From Gammaproteobacteria bacterium (GTDB lineage Bacteria > Pseudomonadota > Gammaproteobacteria > Xanthomonadales > Xanthomonadaceae), in the NCBI GenBank assembly GCA_026398715.1, contig JAPLSI010000237.1:1-36525 (forward strand): a DNA stretch of 36,525 nucleotides, read 5' to 3'. The position numbers and the translations under genes are program-made. Below, in pieces: positions 22,716-36,342 of the stretch (its first letter is position 1; every line of letters starts with the position of its first letter). A model generated the notes under the pieces. The model was not told the origin of the DNA and did not search any database. It saw only the letters and a list, made by a program, of their open reading frames with translations.

Positions 22716-24035
22716 ATGGCTGGCTCCGGTCGCAGCTTCTCGCTTTCGGCACGGTTTTCCGCACTGGTCGGACTGCTGGTGGCGGTGACGGTAGTGGTGA
22801 CCTTGTTGTTGACGCACTGGTTCGTGGACAGTCCGGTCCTGGTCGGCTGCCTGGCCTTGCTGGCTTGTTTTCCGCTGGCGTTGTGGCTGGTGCGGAGCCG
22901 GTTCAAGCCGATGCTGTCCCTGTTCCGGGCACTCACCGGCACTGTCAGCAGCTACCGCGACGGCGATTTTTCCTTCGGCTTGCGCTGGCCCAAGCGCGAT
23001 GAACTCAGCGAGCTCGTGGATGCGCACAACGAGCTGGGCGATGTGCTGCGCGAACAACGCCTGGGCCTGGTGCAGCGCGAACTGCTGCTGGACACGATGG
23101 TGCAGAACACGCCGGTGGCGATGCTGCTGGTCGCCGAATCCGGGCCCATCATCTATGCCAACCTCGCCGCGCGGCAGTTGCTCAACCAGGGCCGCAAGCT
23201 GGAGGGAAATAACCTCGAGTCGATCCTCAGCAAGGCGGCCGCGCCCCTGCGCGATGCGATGGACCGCGGTGGTGATGGATTGTTTTCGGTAGGCAGCGAA
23301 GACGAGGAAGAGATCTACCACCTCGCCCGGCGCAGTTTCCGCCTCAACGGGCGCGCGCACGAATTGTTTCTGCTGCGCCAGATCACCGTGGAACTTCGCC
23401 GCCAGGAAGTGCAGACCTGGAAGAAGGTGATCCGCGTGATCAGCCACGAATTGAACAACTCTCTGGCGCCGGTCGCGTCGTTGGCGCACTCGGGCGGCGA
23501 GCTGGTCAGGCGCGGCCAATTCGAAAAACTGCCGACCATCTTCGCCACCATCGAAGAGCGCGCCCGCCACCTGGAAGGCTTCATCCGCGGCTATGCCCAC
23601 TTCGCCAAGTTGCCCATGCCGCGCAACGAGGCGATCCGCTGGCCAGAGTTCGTGGCGCGACTGCACAGCCAGATTCCCTTCGCCGTGGATGGCGCGTTGC
23701 CTGCCGAGTCCGCGCACTTCGACATCGCGCAGATGGAGCAAGCCTTGTTGAACCTGCTCAAGAACGCCCACGAATCTGGCTCCAGCGCCGACGATGTGAC
23801 CCTGCGCGTGCGCCAGCACGCCGGCCTGTTGCGAATCGAAGTGATGGACCGCGGCAGCGGCATGAGCGACGCGGTGTTGTCGAATGCACTGGTGCCTTTC
23901 TATTCGACCAAGCGCAGCGGCACCGGGCTGGGCCTGGCCTTGGCGCGAGAAATCGCCGAGGCCCATGGCGGCCGGATCAGCTTGGGCAATCGCGAAGGCG
24001 GCGGGCTGTCGGTGGCGATGGTGCTGCCATGCTGA
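22716..24035 (+). CDS. sensor histidine kinase, partner of the NtrC-type regulator
   Basis: A 439-residue membrane kinase. Two close N-terminal helices (about residues 14-34 and 40-58) leave almost no periplasmic loop, so it may sense within the membrane or through a partner. A HAMP-like segment is followed by a PAS-like region (about 120-210). The H-box has His244 in ISHELNNSLAP, the N-box is LLNLLKNAHESG (Asn350), and the G-boxes are DRGSGMSD and GTGLGLALAREI. The frame is open from 22440, but the ATG at 22716, two bases after the regulator stop, is the natural start. Its end overlaps the next gene start (ATGCTGA, 24029-24035). Confidence 0.92.
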   Translation: MAGSGRSFSLSARFSALVGLLVAVTVVVTLLLTHWFVDSPVLVGCLALLACFPLALWLVRSRFKPMLSLFRALTGTVSSYRDGDFSFGLRWPKRDELSELVDAHNELGDVLREQRLGLVQRELLLDTMVQNTPVAMLLVAESGPIIYANLAARQLLNQGRKLEGNNLESILSKAAAPLRDAMDRGGDGLFSVGSEDEEEIYHLARRSFRLNGRAHELFLLRQITVELRRQEVQTWKKVIRVISHELNNSLAPVASLAHSGGELVRRGQFEKLPTIFATIEERARHLEGFIRGYAHFAKLPMPRNEAIRWPEFVARLHSQIPFAVDGALPAESAHFDIAQMEQALLNLLKNAHESGSSADDVTLRVRQHAGLLRIEVMDRGSGMSDAVLSNALVPFYSTKRSGTGLGLALAREIAEAHGGRISLGNREGGGLSVAMVLPC

Positions 24036-24665
24036 TCAGGGAACTCGACAAGAAGCGCTGGGGCGGCGGTGGGTTGCTGCTGCTGATCCTGCTTGCCATC
24101 CTGCTGGCCGCACCCCTGCTTCGCCATGGCGCCGGCTCGCACCCTCTCAGCGGCACACTGCGCAGCGACCTGTGTCCCCTGTTGCCCAATCCACCAGCAC
24201 CGTTGTCCCGATCGTCGGTTCGCCAGGGCGCCACCAATGCAGGCGCGGCAAGTTGCGAATTCCTCGATGCCGGCGGCCAACCCGCGCTGCTCGTCAGCCT
24301 CACCAGTACCAGGCAGGCATCGCTACAAGAGCCTCAGCCTCACCAGTACCCGGCAGGCATCGCTACAAGAGCCGGTGCGCACGGACCGCATGTACGAGGT
24401 GTGGGTGAAGGAAGTCGCCGCCAGCACGGGAAATCCGGTCAGCGAGCTGCCTGGTCCCTGGGCGATGGGCAGCGCCTACCGCGACAACGACCGGCAGCTG
24501 GTGCTGGCCGAAGACGGTGGCGTCCTGTTGTACCTGGACTCGCGCGCGCTCGATGCCGCGACCCTCGCTGCCTACGCGCGCGAGGTTGCCGGCGGATTGC
24601 GCAAGACCGCGACCGAACGCGGGCCGCTCAAGATCGAAGCCCCCGACGTGACCCTGCCTCGCTAG
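24029..24665 (+). pseudogene. membrane-anchored hypothetical protein, frameshifted by a 40-bp tandem duplication
   Basis: The frame starts at the ATG overlapping the kinase stop. It encodes a membrane anchor (about residues 13-31) and a polar domain up to SLTSTRQASLQEP. There a 40-bp tandem duplication (24295-24374) shifts the frame by +1. The original continuation (VRTDRMYEVWVKEVAAS to the end, stop 24663-24665) is intact in the other frame. Removing one repeat copy restores a single protein of about 198 residues. The family is not recognised. As the last gene of the export/two-component operon it could be an accessory or sensor protein. A phase-variable switch is conceivable, but the long repeat with one internal mismatch favours a fixed mutation. 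Confidence 0.75.
24295..24374. repeat. 40-bp tandem duplication
   Basis: Two adjacent 40-base units (24295-24334 and 24335-24374) differ at only two positions, one internal (A/C) and the last base (T/G). The internal difference is synonymous in the coding frame (AGG against CGG, both Arg). Because 40 is not a multiple of three, the duplication breaks the reading frame. Confidence 0.9.
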
Positions 24666-24686
24666 GCAGGGTTCGCGCTACCGGCA

Positions 24687-26051
24687 TTACTTCTTCTTCG
24701 GCCGTTGCCAGGCCGGAATGCTGTGCTGGCGGCCGCGCGCGACGGTGAGCTCGCCTGCGGGCGCATCGCGGGTGATCACAGAACCGGCGCCGATCGTTGC
24801 ATCGCTGCCAATCGTCACTGGCGCCACCAGCGCGGAATTGGAACCGATGAAGGCGCCGTCGCCGATGGTGGTCGTGGACTTGTTCACGCCGTCGTAGTTG
24901 CAGGTGATGGTGCCCGCGCCGATGTTCACGCGCGAACCGATTTGTGCATCGCCCAGGTAACTGAGGTGGTTCGCCTTCGAGCCCTTGCCGAAGCGGGCCT
25001 TCTTGGTCTCGACGAAGTTGCCGATGTGCACGCCGTCGCTGAGTTCCGTGCCCGGACGCAGCCGCGCATACGGGCCAATCGTGCAATCCGCGCCCGCCAC
25101 TGCCCCATCGATATCGCAATGCGCCTGCACGGTGGTGCCGGCGCCCAGCCGCGCATTCCTGAGGCGGCAGAACGGGCCGACTCGTGTGCCCGCACCGAGT
25201 TCAACGTCGCCCTCGAGAATGACGTCGACATCGATCTCGACATCCTCACCCACGCTCACGTTACCGCGGATATCCACTCGCGCCGGATCGGCGAAGCGAA
25301 CCCCCTGCATTGCCAACGCACGCGCAGCGCGCAGCTGGAACGCCCGCTCGAGTGTCGCCAGTTGCCAGGCATCATTGGCGCCCTCGGTCTCGACCGGATC
25401 GGCGATCCGTACCACGCTGGCCGCCTGGCCCTCGGCCGCTGCCATGGCGAAGATGTCGGTCAGGTAATACTCGCCCTGCGAATTGCCGTTGCGCAGCCCC
25501 GCGAGCCATCCGCGCAAACGCGACGCGTCCGCGACGATGATGCCCGTATTCACCAGCCGCACTGAAGCCTGCTCAGGCGTCGCGTCCTTCTGCTCGACAA
25601 TGGCGGCAACGCGGCCGTGCGCGTCGAGCAACAATCGACCGTATCCCTGCGGATCAGCCAGTTCGGCGGCAAGCACGCCCAGGACGCCGGTCGATTCCAG
25701 CAGGATGCGCAGGCTCTCGCTTCGAATCAGGGGTACATCGCCATAAAGCACCAGCACGCGCGAATCATCTGGAATAGCCGGCATGGCCTGTTGCACCGCG
25801 TGGCCGGTGCCCAGCTGGCTGGCTTGCTCGGCCCACCGCAGGTCGGCCTGCGCAGCGAAGGCGGCTTGCACCTGGTCGCTGGCGTGGCCGTGCACGATGT
25901 GGATCGCGTCCGGATGCAACGCCCGTGCCGCGTCGACCACATGGCCCAGCATCGGCTTGCCGGCAATTGCCTGCAACACCTTGGGCCGCTTCGATTTCAT
26001 GCGCTTGCCTTCGCCTGCGGCGAGGATCACGACGTGCAGTGCCTGGCTCAT
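24687..26051 (-). CDS. glmU: bifunctional GlcNAc-1-phosphate uridyltransferase / glucosamine-1-phosphate acetyltransferase
   Basis: A 454-residue enzyme, against 456 in E. coli. The N-terminal pyrophosphorylase domain opens [20 protein letters not shown], with Lys where the family often has Thr before RM. The C-terminal part is a left-handed beta-helix of hexapeptide repeats with catalytic His362 in [12 protein letters not shown] and the acetyl-CoA region [13 protein letters not shown]. It makes UDP-GlcNAc for peptidoglycan and lipid A. Reading upstream to 26381 is possible, but the ATG at 26049-26051 has GGAG upstream and gives the standard start. It is separated from atpC by the plus-strand peptidase-like gene, and from glmS by the export operon. 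Confidence 0.97.
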   Translation of the reverse strand: MSQALHVVILAAGEGKRMKSKRPKVLQAIAGKPMLGHVVDAARALHPDAIHIVHGHASDQVQAAFAAQADLRWAEQASQLGTGHAVQQAMPAIPDDSRVLVLYGDVPLIRSESLRILLESTGVLGVLAAELADPQGYGRLLLDAHGRVAAIVEQKDATPEQASVRLVNTGIIVADASRLRGWLAGLRNGNSQGEYYLTDIFAMAAAEGQAASVVRIADPVETEGANDAWQLATLERAFQLRAARALAMQGVRFADPARVDIRGNVSVGEDVEIDVDVILEGDVELGAGTRVGPFCRLRNARLGAGTTVQAHCDIDGAVAGADCTIGPYARLRPGTELSDGVHIGNFVETKKARFGKGSKANHLSYLGDAQIGSRVNIGAGTITCNYDGVNKSTTTIGDGAFIGSNSALVAPVTIGSDATIGAGSVITRDAPAGELTVARGRQHSIPAWQRPKKK

Positions 26052-26256
26052 GCTTGGTTCTCCATGGCCATAGTATCGGCGGCCGGAGCCACCACGGCCA
26101 GCCGTCGCCCGTCGACCTGCAGGCGACGTGGCCGACCAGGCCTGCCCACGGTGGCCAGGACCCGTGCTCACGCAACCTGAACGAGATCCGTATATCCTCG
26201 AACGCTGCACCGGTGCCAAAGGCCGGCCACCCTCCTCCGTCCGAGAGGCTTGACCC

Positions 26257-28287
26257 ATGAATTTCCGCTCGCTTCGGCTGGCCTGCCTGCTCCTGGCCGG
26301 CGCCGTGTTCTCGTCCCAGGCCCAAGCCACCGATCCCTGCAATTTCCAGACCGGCAATGCCTTCAGCTGGGACCAGGTCATGCAGTGCTACAACAGCGTC
26401 CCTTACAGCGAAGCCGACCGCGACAATGCGGTGGCATTCCTTACCGCCATCCGCGAGCGCAGCGACCTGCGCGAAGTCAGCGAGGCGCAATTCGGCTGGC
26501 GCGGCAGTCTCGCCGCGCTGGGCCAGACCAGCTTCAGCAGCGACTTCGCGATGCAGATGGCGATCACCAGGAACCACAAGGAATTCAACAACCCGCACTG
26601 GCGCTATTTTCGCCCGGGCTGCTACGGCAACTACCTGGGTGCGTTCATGCCCTTCGACTTCGGCTCGACCGTCACCCGCAGCAAGAGCGGCAAGCAGCAG
26701 CAAATCGTCTTCATCGAATCGGCGGCCTGGCTTCCCGACCTGTACCAGTCCTTCACCGGCATCGACGCCCGTCGCTACATCGGCATGAAGCTGGTCTCGA
26801 TCAATGGCGTCGAGGCGCTGCAACACTTCCGCAATTTCGGCAACGGCGATCTTCGTTTCGACACCAACGACGGCGAGAACTTCAACGAGGCCATGCAGAA
26901 CGGCGCGTATTCGATCCGCGTGTCGCTCAGCCATGACATCCCGCCCGACCGCGCCGCCGACGTGTATGTACTCGAGAACACCAAGGGCGTGCGCACCACG
27001 GTGACCATGCCCTGGATCTTCGCGCCGCGATCGGCCTTCGGCCTCGGGCAATCGACTCTCCCCAGCAACACGTCCAGGTTCCAGCAAACCTGCACCTTCC
27101 CGAGCACCGTCGTCAATCTGGTCAATCGTGTGCAGGGCTCGGCCGATCCCTCGGCCATCGAGTCGCCGCTGGCGCGTGAAGCGGCCGAGCAGGAGTTCGT
27201 GCAGGATCTGCGCGAGAAGCGCGCCATGACCCAGCGCCTGCGCAAGAAATACGGCGGCACCAACGGCGTTGGCTATTTCGAGGTGGCGCCGGGCAACCTC
27301 AACCAGCCGCTGACCACCGTCGTACCCAAGGCAAACGGCGCTGTCGCCTATGCCGTGGACGACAAGGCGACCATCGTGCGCCTGAACGAATTCACCAGCG
27401 ACTGGAAGTCGCAGGTCATCGCGGCCACAGAATATGCCTGTGCCAGCACCGATCGCCTGGTTTTCGACATGCGCAACAACAATGGCGGTTATGTCGACCA
27501 GACTTCCTGGCTGACCTCGCACTTGTTCCCCGAGCGCACCACGCCGGCTGAATCGAGCCTGGTTGGAAGCTTCCTTAATTCCAACCCTGGCCGCAATGAA
27601 CTTGCCGCGCGGATGAGCGACTATGCGCTCACCTACTTCGGCCCGGGTTTCTGCGCGTGGGGCTATGAGCCGGCATGCTTCGTGAACCCGACCACCGGGC
27701 AGCCACTGACGGCAAACGATTGGTACACCCATCCTGCGATCTCGCAGACACGCGGGGGCAAGAGCGAATCACTGACCCAGGCGGTTTCCTTCATCAATGA
27801 CCGGCCCGACTACGTGCCCGGCACCGATCCCATCGCCTGTCCGGGCAAGTTCCACGGCAGCACGCTGGTGATACTGACCAACGGCACCGGGGCAAGCGCC
27901 GGCTACTTTTTCCCGGAGCTGATCCGCGACAAGTCGGTGTTCGTTTCCGCTGGCGGCTTCATCGGCGAACCCCTGGTCTCGGGCATTGCCCGGGGCGGCG
28001 CGGTCTGGGGCATGAACGGTTTCGAAGCCTATGCAGAGCAGTATTTCATCAAGTATTTCTACGGCCCCGCCCTGGCGCCGATCCCCTACCTGCGCCGCAG
28101 CGCCGAGTCGTACATCGAGCAGCCGGGCATCTACACGACCGCTTCCGATGACGGCGCGGCGCTGTTTGCCGAAGCGAACTCGCTGGGCAATGTGCGCATC
28201 GATGTCTGGGCCGACAGTCCGGAAACCGACGGCTACGTCTACCGCAAGGTGATCAGCGCCGTGCAGGCGTGGAAGCCGGGCAACTGA
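26257..28287 (+). CDS. secreted S41-family peptidase-like protein
   Basis: A 676-residue protein with a clear signal peptide: basic MNFRSLR, a hydrophobic core, then AQA before TDPC, so about 25 residues are removed. Ten or so cysteines suggest periplasmic or extracellular folding. The C-terminal half carries tail-specific-protease features: [12 protein letters not shown] (residues 400-411), like the S41 L-D-x-R-x-N-x-G-G segment, and Ser547 in [11 protein letters not shown] at the nucleophile position. The region ~25 residues on, where CtpA/Prc enzymes have the catalytic Lys, reads GFIGEPLV (Glu571), so a Ser-Lys dyad is not evident. Chlamydial CPAF also uses a Glu and His. The fold assignment is fair and activity is unproven. 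GAGAGG precedes the ATG. Confidence 0.75.
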   Translation: MNFRSLRLACLLLAGAVFSSQAQATDPCNFQTGNAFSWDQVMQCYNSVPYSEADRDNAVAFLTAIRERSDLREVSEAQFGWRGSLAALGQTSFSSDFAMQMAITRNHKEFNNPHWRYFRPGCYGNYLGAFMPFDFGSTVTRSKSGKQQQIVFIESAAWLPDLYQSFTGIDARRYIGMKLVSINGVEALQHFRNFGNGDLRFDTNDGENFNEAMQNGAYSIRVSLSHDIPPDRAADVYVLENTKGVRTTVTMPWIFAPRSAFGLGQSTLPSNTSRFQQTCTFPSTVVNLVNRVQGSADPSAIESPLAREAAEQEFVQDLREKRAMTQRLRKKYGGTNGVGYFEVAPGNLNQPLTTVVPKANGAVAYAVDDKATIVRLNEFTSDWKSQVIAATEYACASTDRLVFDMRNNNGGYVDQTSWLTSHLFPERTTPAESSLVGSFLNSNPGRNELAARMSDYALTYFGPGFCAWGYEPACFVNPTTGQPLTANDWYTHPAISQTRGGKSESLTQAVSFINDRPDYVPGTDPIACPGKFHGSTLVILTNGTGASAGYFFPELIRDKSVFVSAGGFIGEPLVSGIARGGAVWGMNGFEAYAEQYFIKYFYGPALAPIPYLRRSAESYIEQPGIYTTASDDGAALFAEANSLGNVRIDVWADSPETDGYVYRKVISAVQAWKPGN

Positions 28288-28307
28288 AGCCTGGCGCCAG
28301 GCAAACA

Positions 28308-28336
28308 AAAACGCCGGCCAATGGCCGGCGTTTCTT
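28308..28336. terminator. bidirectional terminator between the S41-like gene and atpC
   Basis: A 10-bp stem ACGCCGGCCA / TGGCCGGCGT with a one-base centre (28311-28331) is flanked by an A run on the left and TTTCTTT on the right. It can end transcription from both the plus-strand gene (stop 28287) and the atp operon (atpC stop 28357). Confidence 0.88.
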
Positions 28337-28356
28337 TGTGGCGCGGTGCAGGAAAC

Positions 28357-28782
28357 TCAGTGCTTGAGGTTCTTGCGCAGGCGCTCGAGCGCCTGCAATT
28401 GAACCGTCGCCTCGACCAGCTTGGCCTGGGCCTCGGCGATTTCCATCGCCTCGCCACGGTTGGCCAGTACGCGCTCGGCTTCTTCCTTGGCTTTCAGCAC
28501 GGCCAGCTCGTCGATGTTCTCGGCGCGGATGGCAGTGTCGGCCAGGATCGTGATGACCTGCGGCTGAACTTCCAGGATGCCGCCCGACACGACCATGTCG
28601 ACCTTGTCGCCATTGGCCAGGGTCAGCACCAGCTTGCCCGGCTTCAGGCGGGTGATCAGCGGTGCGTGCCGCGGCGCGATGCCGAGCTCGCCCATCTCGC
28701 CGGTGGCGACGACCATCACCACGTCGCCGTGGAAGATTTCTTCCTCGGCGCTGACGATGTCGCAACGAATGGTGGTGGTCAT
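28357..28782 (-). CDS. atpC: ATP synthase F1 subunit epsilon
   Basis: A 141-residue epsilon subunit: an N-terminal beta-sandwich ([20 protein letters not shown] to about residue 85), then two C-terminal helices rich in Ala, Glu and Arg that can act as the ATPase brake. It sits on the gamma stalk and contacts the c-ring. It is the last gene of the atp operon, 10 bp after atpD, followed by a terminator. The ATG at 28780-28782 is the standard start. Nothing is unusual. Confidence 0.96.
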   Translation of the reverse strand: MTTTIRCDIVSAEEEIFHGDVVMVVATGEMGELGIAPRHAPLITRLKPGKLVLTLANGDKVDMVVSGGILEVQPQVITILADTAIRAENIDELAVLKAKEEAERVLANRGEAMEIAEAQAKLVEATVQLQALERLRKNLKH

Positions 28783-28792
28783 GGGTTAGTCC

Positions 28793-31119
<2,327 letters not shown>

Positions 31120-31134
31120 CTTTCTTCCTTTTCA

Positions 31135-31179
31135 GTAGGGGCGCCGAAGCGCCTCAGTCGCGGCCAGGGCCGCGCCTAC
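31135..31179. repeat. inverted pair of GTAG-type REP palindromes (REPIN-like) between atpG and atpA
   Basis: The segment starts GTAGGGGCGCC and ends GGCCGCGCCTAC, so two units face each other with GTAG heads outward. The left unit folds as GGCGC / GCGCC with a CGAA loop. The right unit folds as a 7-bp stem CGCGGCC / GGCCGCG. GTAG-headed REP families are known from Stenotrophomonas (SMAG) and related bacteria and are moved by RAYT proteins. In mRNA the structure would lie between atpA and atpG and could slow 3'-5' decay of the upstream message. Confidence 0.75.
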
Positions 31180-31187
31180 GTCAGTGA

Positions 31188-32732
<1,545 letters not shown>

Positions 32733-32796
32733 GGTCTTGTCCTGGAAGTCGTCCGGCTTGCACCGGCGATTGGTTCAAAGAAGAAAAGGTTTCGAA

Positions 32797-33327
32797 TCAG
32801 TTGGCCAGCGCCGCGCCGAGGCGCGCCAGCTTGGTACGGAGGGAGCCATCGATGACTACGTCGCCGGCATCGATCACCGCGCCGCCGATCAGCGAGGCGT
32901 CAACCGCCGTGCTGACTTCGACTTCGCGGCCGAAGCGCTTGCGCAGTGCATCGCGCAGCTTTGCCACTTCGTTGGCGTCGAGCGGATTGGCCGAGGTGAT
33001 CAGCGCCTTCACCACGTGCTCGTCATCGGCACGCTGCGCGTCGAATAGACCCGAAATTTCCGGCAGTACTTCAAGGCGGCGGCTTTCAGCCAGCACCGAG
33101 ATGAACTCGCGGAAGATCGGATCGACGTCGCCGGGCGGCAGCAGCACGTCCACCAGCGACTGCGCGTCGAGGCGCGGATCGCCGAGCACGGCATGTACCG
33201 CAGGTTCGGCAACCGCACGGGCGGCGAAGCCCAGGTGGTCGGACCACTGGGCTAGACGACCGTGTTCGCGCGCGATTGAAAACGCGGCGCGGGCATACGG
33301 ACGGGCGATGGTGAGTGACTGGCTCAT
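32797..33327 (-). CDS. atpH: ATP synthase F1 subunit delta
   Basis: A 176-residue OSCP/delta subunit. It has the N-terminal six-helix domain with TIARPYARAAFSIA and the C-terminal OSCP signature KRFGREVEVSTAVDASLIGG. It joins the top of F1 to the b-subunit stator. It lies 20 bp after atpF and 64 bp before atpA in the usual order. The ATG is at 33325-33327. Confidence 0.96.
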   Translation of the reverse strand: MSQSLTIARPYARAAFSIAREHGRLAQWSDHLGFAARAVAEPAVHAVLGDPRLDAQSLVDVLLPPGDVDPIFREFISVLAESRRLEVLPEISGLFDAQRADDEHVVKALITSANPLDANEVAKLRDALRKRFGREVEVSTAVDASLIGGAVIDAGDVVIDGSLRTKLARLGAALAN

Positions 33328-33347
33328 GGCAGGTGTTTTCTCGCTGC

Positions 33348-33818
33348 TCAGATTTCAGCGGCGAGTTCGTCCAGCAGCGCCTTGTGGGCGTTGCCGTCGA
33401 TCTCGCGCATGATCAGCTTCTCGGCGCCGGCAATGGCCAACGCGGACACCTGCTTGCGCAGGTCTTCGCGAGCCTTCGACGTGGCCATGGCGATGTCCGC
33501 CATCGCAGCAGCCTTCTGCCGATTGCCTTCCTCGATGGCCTCTTCCTTGGCCAGGTCGATGATCTGAGCACGACGCGTTTCGGCCTGGGTGATGATCTCC
33601 GACGCCTTGCCGCGCGCTTCGCGCAGCACGTCGTTGACCTTCTCCTCGGCCTGGGCCAGGTCCTTCTTGCTGCGATCAGCAGCCGCCAGGCCTTCAGCGA
33701 TCTTCTGCTGGCGCTCTTCGATGGCCGCCATCAACGGCGGCCAGATGAACTTGACCGTGAACAAGATCAGGATCGCGAACGACAGCGCCTGACCCAACAA
33801 AGTCATGCCGATATCCAT
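33348..33818 (-). CDS. atpF: ATP synthase Fo subunit b
   Basis: A 156-residue stator subunit, the same length as E. coli b. One N-terminal membrane helix (about residues 5-26, [20 protein letters not shown]) is followed by a long charged helix rich in Ala, Glu, Lys and Arg that dimerises as a right-handed coiled coil. The C-terminal part binds delta. Only one b-type gene is present, so a homodimer is expected. It follows atpE after a 99-bp gap with two GC hairpins, the longest gap in the operon. Confidence 0.96.
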   Translation of the reverse strand: MDIGMTLLGQALSFAILILFTVKFIWPPLMAAIEERQQKIAEGLAAADRSKKDLAQAEEKVNDVLREARGKASEIITQAETRRAQIIDLAKEEAIEEGNRQKAAAMADIAMATSKAREDLRKQVSALAIAGAEKLIMREIDGNAHKALLDELAAEI

Positions 33819-33854
33819 ACCATCTTCCTCTTACAAAGCTTTCGTTTACCGCTG

Positions 33855-33902
33855 GGCGCGCGGGTTGCGCGCGCCTGTGGCATCTGCCCGCCGGAGCGGG
33901 CA
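33855..33902 (-). other. two GC-rich hairpins between atpE and atpF
   Basis: A 7-bp stem GGCGCGC / GCGCGCC (33855-33861 with 33869-33875) and a 7-bp stem TGCCCGC / GCGGGCA with a CGGA loop (33885-33891 with 33896-33902) lie just after the atpE stop. Neither has a U tract, so they are not classical terminators. They could protect the atpE message or attenuate read-through, helping the high c-subunit output needed for a c-ring (inference). Confidence 0.55.
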
Positions 33903-33917
33903 CATACTGGAGGTGAA

Positions 33918-34240
<323 letters not shown>

Positions 34241-34272
34241 GCGAACGTGGATCGGTCTAGCGTGCCGCGAAA

Positions 34273-35485
<1,213 letters not shown>

Positions 35486-35532
35486 CCGGGTCTTGCGAAG
35501 GCGGCAGGAAAACGTCCCTGCCTAGCCCCGAA

Positions 35533-35562
35533 AGTATAGCAGTGGGCCACGGGGCCGGACAA
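35533..35562 (-). promoter_or_regulatory. predicted promoter of the atp operon
   Basis: On the minus strand TTGTCC (35557-35562) and TATACT (35533-35538) are separated by 18 bp. Transcription would start near 35526, about 40 bases before atpI. The -10 is one base from consensus and the -35 two. It is the only good candidate in the interval before the divergent MAPEG gene. Confidence 0.5.
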
Positions 35563-35643
35563 CCAAAAAGGCGCTGTTTTCGCCCTTGTGCCAAGCCTGT
35601 CGACTTGCTATTGAGTGAAGACCTTCACGCTTGGGGATTCGTC

Positions 35644-36036
35644 GTGTACATCGCCTTGATCTGCGTCCTGGTTGCCGGACTGATGCCCTACCTGTGGACG
35701 GGCGTGGCCAAGTTCAGCGGCCCGCGTTACGACAATTCCGACGTTCGCGGCTGGCAGGCGCGACTGGTCGGCCTGCCCTACCGGGCCAACGCGGCGCACT
35801 TGAACAGTTTCGAGGCCTTCCCCCTGTTCGGCACGGCCGTGCTGGCGGCATTCCTGACCGGCGCCGACGCACAGCACGTCATGCAACTGTCGCTCGCCTT
35901 CGTGGGATTGCGACTGCTGTACGGCGTGATCTACCTGCTCAACATCGCGGCCCTGCGCAGCCTGGTCTGGCTGGCCGCCATGGCCTGTTCGGTAGCCATC
36001 TGGCTGGCCGCGATCGGGGCCGTTTCGGGCCACTGA
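35644..36036 (+). CDS. MAPEG family membrane protein
   Basis: A 130-residue protein with four membrane helices. The MAPEG signature RANAAHLNSFEAFPLF lies at about residues 41-56, between TM1 and TM2. The family includes glutathione-dependent microsomal transferases and eicosanoid enzymes. Bacterial members are of uncertain function. The frame is open from an ATG at 35542, but that start lies inside the predicted atp promoter and adds a polar, non-conserved 34 residues. The GTG at 35644 has GGGGA about eight bases upstream and gives a normal MAPEG N-terminus, so it is preferred. It is convergent with the rRNA operon terminators. Confidence 0.82.
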   Translation: MYIALICVLVAGLMPYLWTGVAKFSGPRYDNSDVRGWQARLVGLPYRANAAHLNSFEAFPLFGTAVLAAFLTGADAQHVMQLSLAFVGLRLLYGVIYLLNIAALRSLVWLAAMACSVAIWLAAIGAVSGH

Positions 36037-36041
36037 AGCGC

Positions 36042-36077
36042 AAAAAAACAAAGCCCCCAGCGTTAGCTGAGGGCTTT
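36042..36077 (-). terminator. distal rRNA-operon terminator (second copy)
   Basis: On the minus strand a 12-bp stem (36066-36077 with 36050-36061, one T-G pair) has a four-base loop (36062-36065). It is followed by a T-rich tract (36042-36048, seven T). It is the 3'-most of two identical terminators downstream of the 5S gene. Confidence 0.88.
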
Positions 36078-36102
36078 GAGGGTGAGACCCCTGGCGATGA
36101 CC
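36044..36102. repeat. 59-bp direct repeat, copy 1 (terminator plus 3' end of 5S)
   Basis: Identical over all 59 bases to 36182-36240, offset by 138 bp. It includes the terminator hairpin, the short 5S trailer and the last 13 bases of the 5S gene (GGTCATCGCCAGG on the minus strand), but not the rest of 5S. Confidence 0.95.
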
Positions 36103-36181
36103 AACGTGTCCGAAGGTCGTGTGGCAAGCCCCTGGTCGTGAGCTTGATCGCGCTTGGGTGTGGAGGTTTTATCGAGGCAAC

Positions 36182-36215
36182 AAAAACAAAGCCCCCAGCG
36201 TTAGCTGAGGGCTTT
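36182..36215 (-). terminator. proximal rRNA-operon terminator
   Basis: The same hairpin as the distal copy (36188-36215) lies about 13 bases after the 5S 3' end and is followed by TTTTT (36182-36186) on the minus strand. It should end most transcripts of the rRNA operon. Confidence 0.9.
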
Positions 36216-36240
36216 GAGGGTGAGACCCCTGGCGATGACC
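36182..36240. repeat. 59-bp direct repeat, copy 2 (at the 5S 3' end)
   Basis: This is the copy in its native setting: its last 13 bases are the 3' strand of the 5S terminal helix, followed directly by the remainder of the 5S gene. The match with 36044-36102 is exact, pointing to a recent event or gene conversion. Confidence 0.95.
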
Positions 36241-36342
36241 TACTCTTGCATGGCTTGAGCCACACTACCATCGGCGCGGTTGCGTTTCACTTCCGAGTTC
36301 GGGATGGGATCGGGTGGTTCCACAACGCTATGGTCACCAGGG
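36228..36342 (-). rRNA. rrf: 5S ribosomal RNA
   Basis: About 115 nt. Read on the minus strand it begins CCCTGGTGACCATAGCG and ends AGTAGGTCATCGCCAGG, whose ends pair to form helix I. The conserved internal CCGAACTCGGAAGTGAAACG and CGCCGATGGTAGTGTGG are present. The exact ends are uncertain by one or two bases. It is the last gene of an rRNA operon whose 23S gene lies beyond the right edge. Confidence 0.95.
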
